From: Polaromonas sp. AET17H-212
GTDB lineage: Bacteria > Pseudomonadota > Gammaproteobacteria > Burkholderiales > Burkholderiaceae_C
Direction of reading: 5' to 3'
Assembly (NCBI RefSeq): GCF_002379085.1
Contig: NZ_NBZW01000013.1
Coordinates: 61,589-125,588 of the forward strand
Length of the DNA stretch: 64,000 nt
Shown here: piece by piece, positions 63,678 to 64,000 of the stretch
Numbering within the stretch: position 1 is the stretch's first letter
Layout: each line of letters begins with the position of its first letter
The notes under the pieces: model-generated
What the model was told of the DNA's origin: nothing
The model's input: only the letters and a program-made list of their open reading frames with translations
Databases searched by the model: none
Translations under genes and position numbers: made by a program

Positions 63678-64000
63678 ATGTCCGCCGTACTTTCCACCGC
63701 TCCCGATCCCCGTTACAGCGCCGACCGGCAGATTGCCCAGCTGCGCATTCCACCGCATTCCATCGAGGGCGAGTCCAGTGTTCTGGGCGGCCTGCTGCTG
63801 GACAACGGTGCCTGGGATCGGGTCGGTGACCTGCTGGTGGATGAGGATTTTTACCGCTACGAACACAAGCTGATCTACGCGGCCGTCGGTGCCCTGATCA
63901 ACGCGACCAAGCCGGCCGACGTGATCACGGTTTACGAACACCTGCAGAACCTGGGCAAGGCCGAGGATATCGGCGGTCTGAGTTACCTGAACTCGCTGGC
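63678..64000 (+). CDS. dnaB: Replicative DNA helicase DnaB, 3' end outside the window
   Basis: The first 107 residues of the replicative helicase. After a variable N-terminus, QLRIPPHSIEGESSVLGGLLLDNGAWDRVGDLL starts the N-terminal collar domain, and FYRYEHKLIYAAVGAL with ADVITVYEHL continues it. AAGGAAA precedes the ATG at 63678. The ATPase domain lies beyond the window. The rplI-dnaB order is common in proteobacteria. Confidence 0.93.
   Translation, partial: MSAVLSTAPDPRYSADRQIAQLRIPPHSIEGESSVLGGLLLDNGAWDRVGDLLVDEDFYRYEHKLIYAAVGALINATKPADVITVYEHLQNLGKAEDIGGLSYLNSL

Overview
The window is a high-GC, gene-dense chromosomal segment of a betaproteobacterium, most likely a member of the Comamonadaceae (Polaromonas, Rhodoferax or Variovorax type). 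The evidence is the EarP/Arg32 type of elongation factor P, a phasin, PriB inside the rpsF-rplI operon, DUF3325/DUF3649 iron-uptake genes, and a short repeat family with a GCTAY...RTAGC stem of the kind common in that family. I see no rRNA operon, insertion sequence, prophage or CRISPR array. Most of the window is core genome.

Layout. 1-9 kb: the end of a BrkB/YihY membrane protein, gamma-glutamyltransferase, an SDR dehydrogenase with a perfect palindromic operator, a ferric-iron binding protein back to back with a patatin lipoprotein, a phasin, a histone-deacetylase-like hydrolase, a thioesterase and a nitroreductase. 9-17 kb: FKBP isomerase, pncB, an NhaD-type antiporter, a hydroxyacid dehydrogenase, rmuC, an MFS transporter and a LOG-family protein. 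17-23 kb: efp and its arginine rhamnosyltransferase earP are separated by a lipid A phosphoethanolamine transferase and a two-component system. 23-30 kb: uvrC-pgsA-EamA, then a LysR regulator divergent from a haloacetate-dehalogenase-like hydrolase and a tartrate/malate dehydrogenase. 30-39 kb: HU, tRNA-Val, ppiD, tRNA-His, a CheY-like regulator, a quinone oxidoreductase, surE-pcm-nlpD (no rpoS follows) and rlmD. 39-41 kb: a three-domain copper nitrite reductase behind an NsrR-like site, and a Bax-inhibitor-like membrane protein.

42-52 kb is an iron island: hemP, tonB-exbB-exbD, bfd, a six-gene receptor-to-permease operon (TonB receptor, DUF4198, DUF3649, PepSY reductase-like protein, DUF3325, FTR1 permease), a collapsed relic of a second receptor, and bacterioferritin. 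Fur-like boxes sit at hemP, bfd, the receptor and its relic, and again at the iron-binding protein near 4.9 kb. 52-64 kb: ahpF/ahpC, ppsR divergent from ppsA, a structured gap, a small membrane protein with a TPR protein, a DUF4212/sodium symporter pair, and rpsF-priB-rpsR-rplI followed by the start of dnaB.

The most unusual structure is a dispersed, roughly 45-50 bp, two-hairpin repeat with at least 16 full or decayed copies. Three copies supply the stop codon of the gene they abut (BrkB, the hydroxyacid dehydrogenase, the VOC protein). Seven lie in frame inside coding regions (earP twice, pcm, rlmD, DUF3325, DUF3649, the TonB receptor). A second, about 90 bp cruciform repeat occurs twice and supplies the C-terminus of the deacetylase-like protein. 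A third element is a 150 bp imperfect palindrome that carries the ribosome binding site of pncB.
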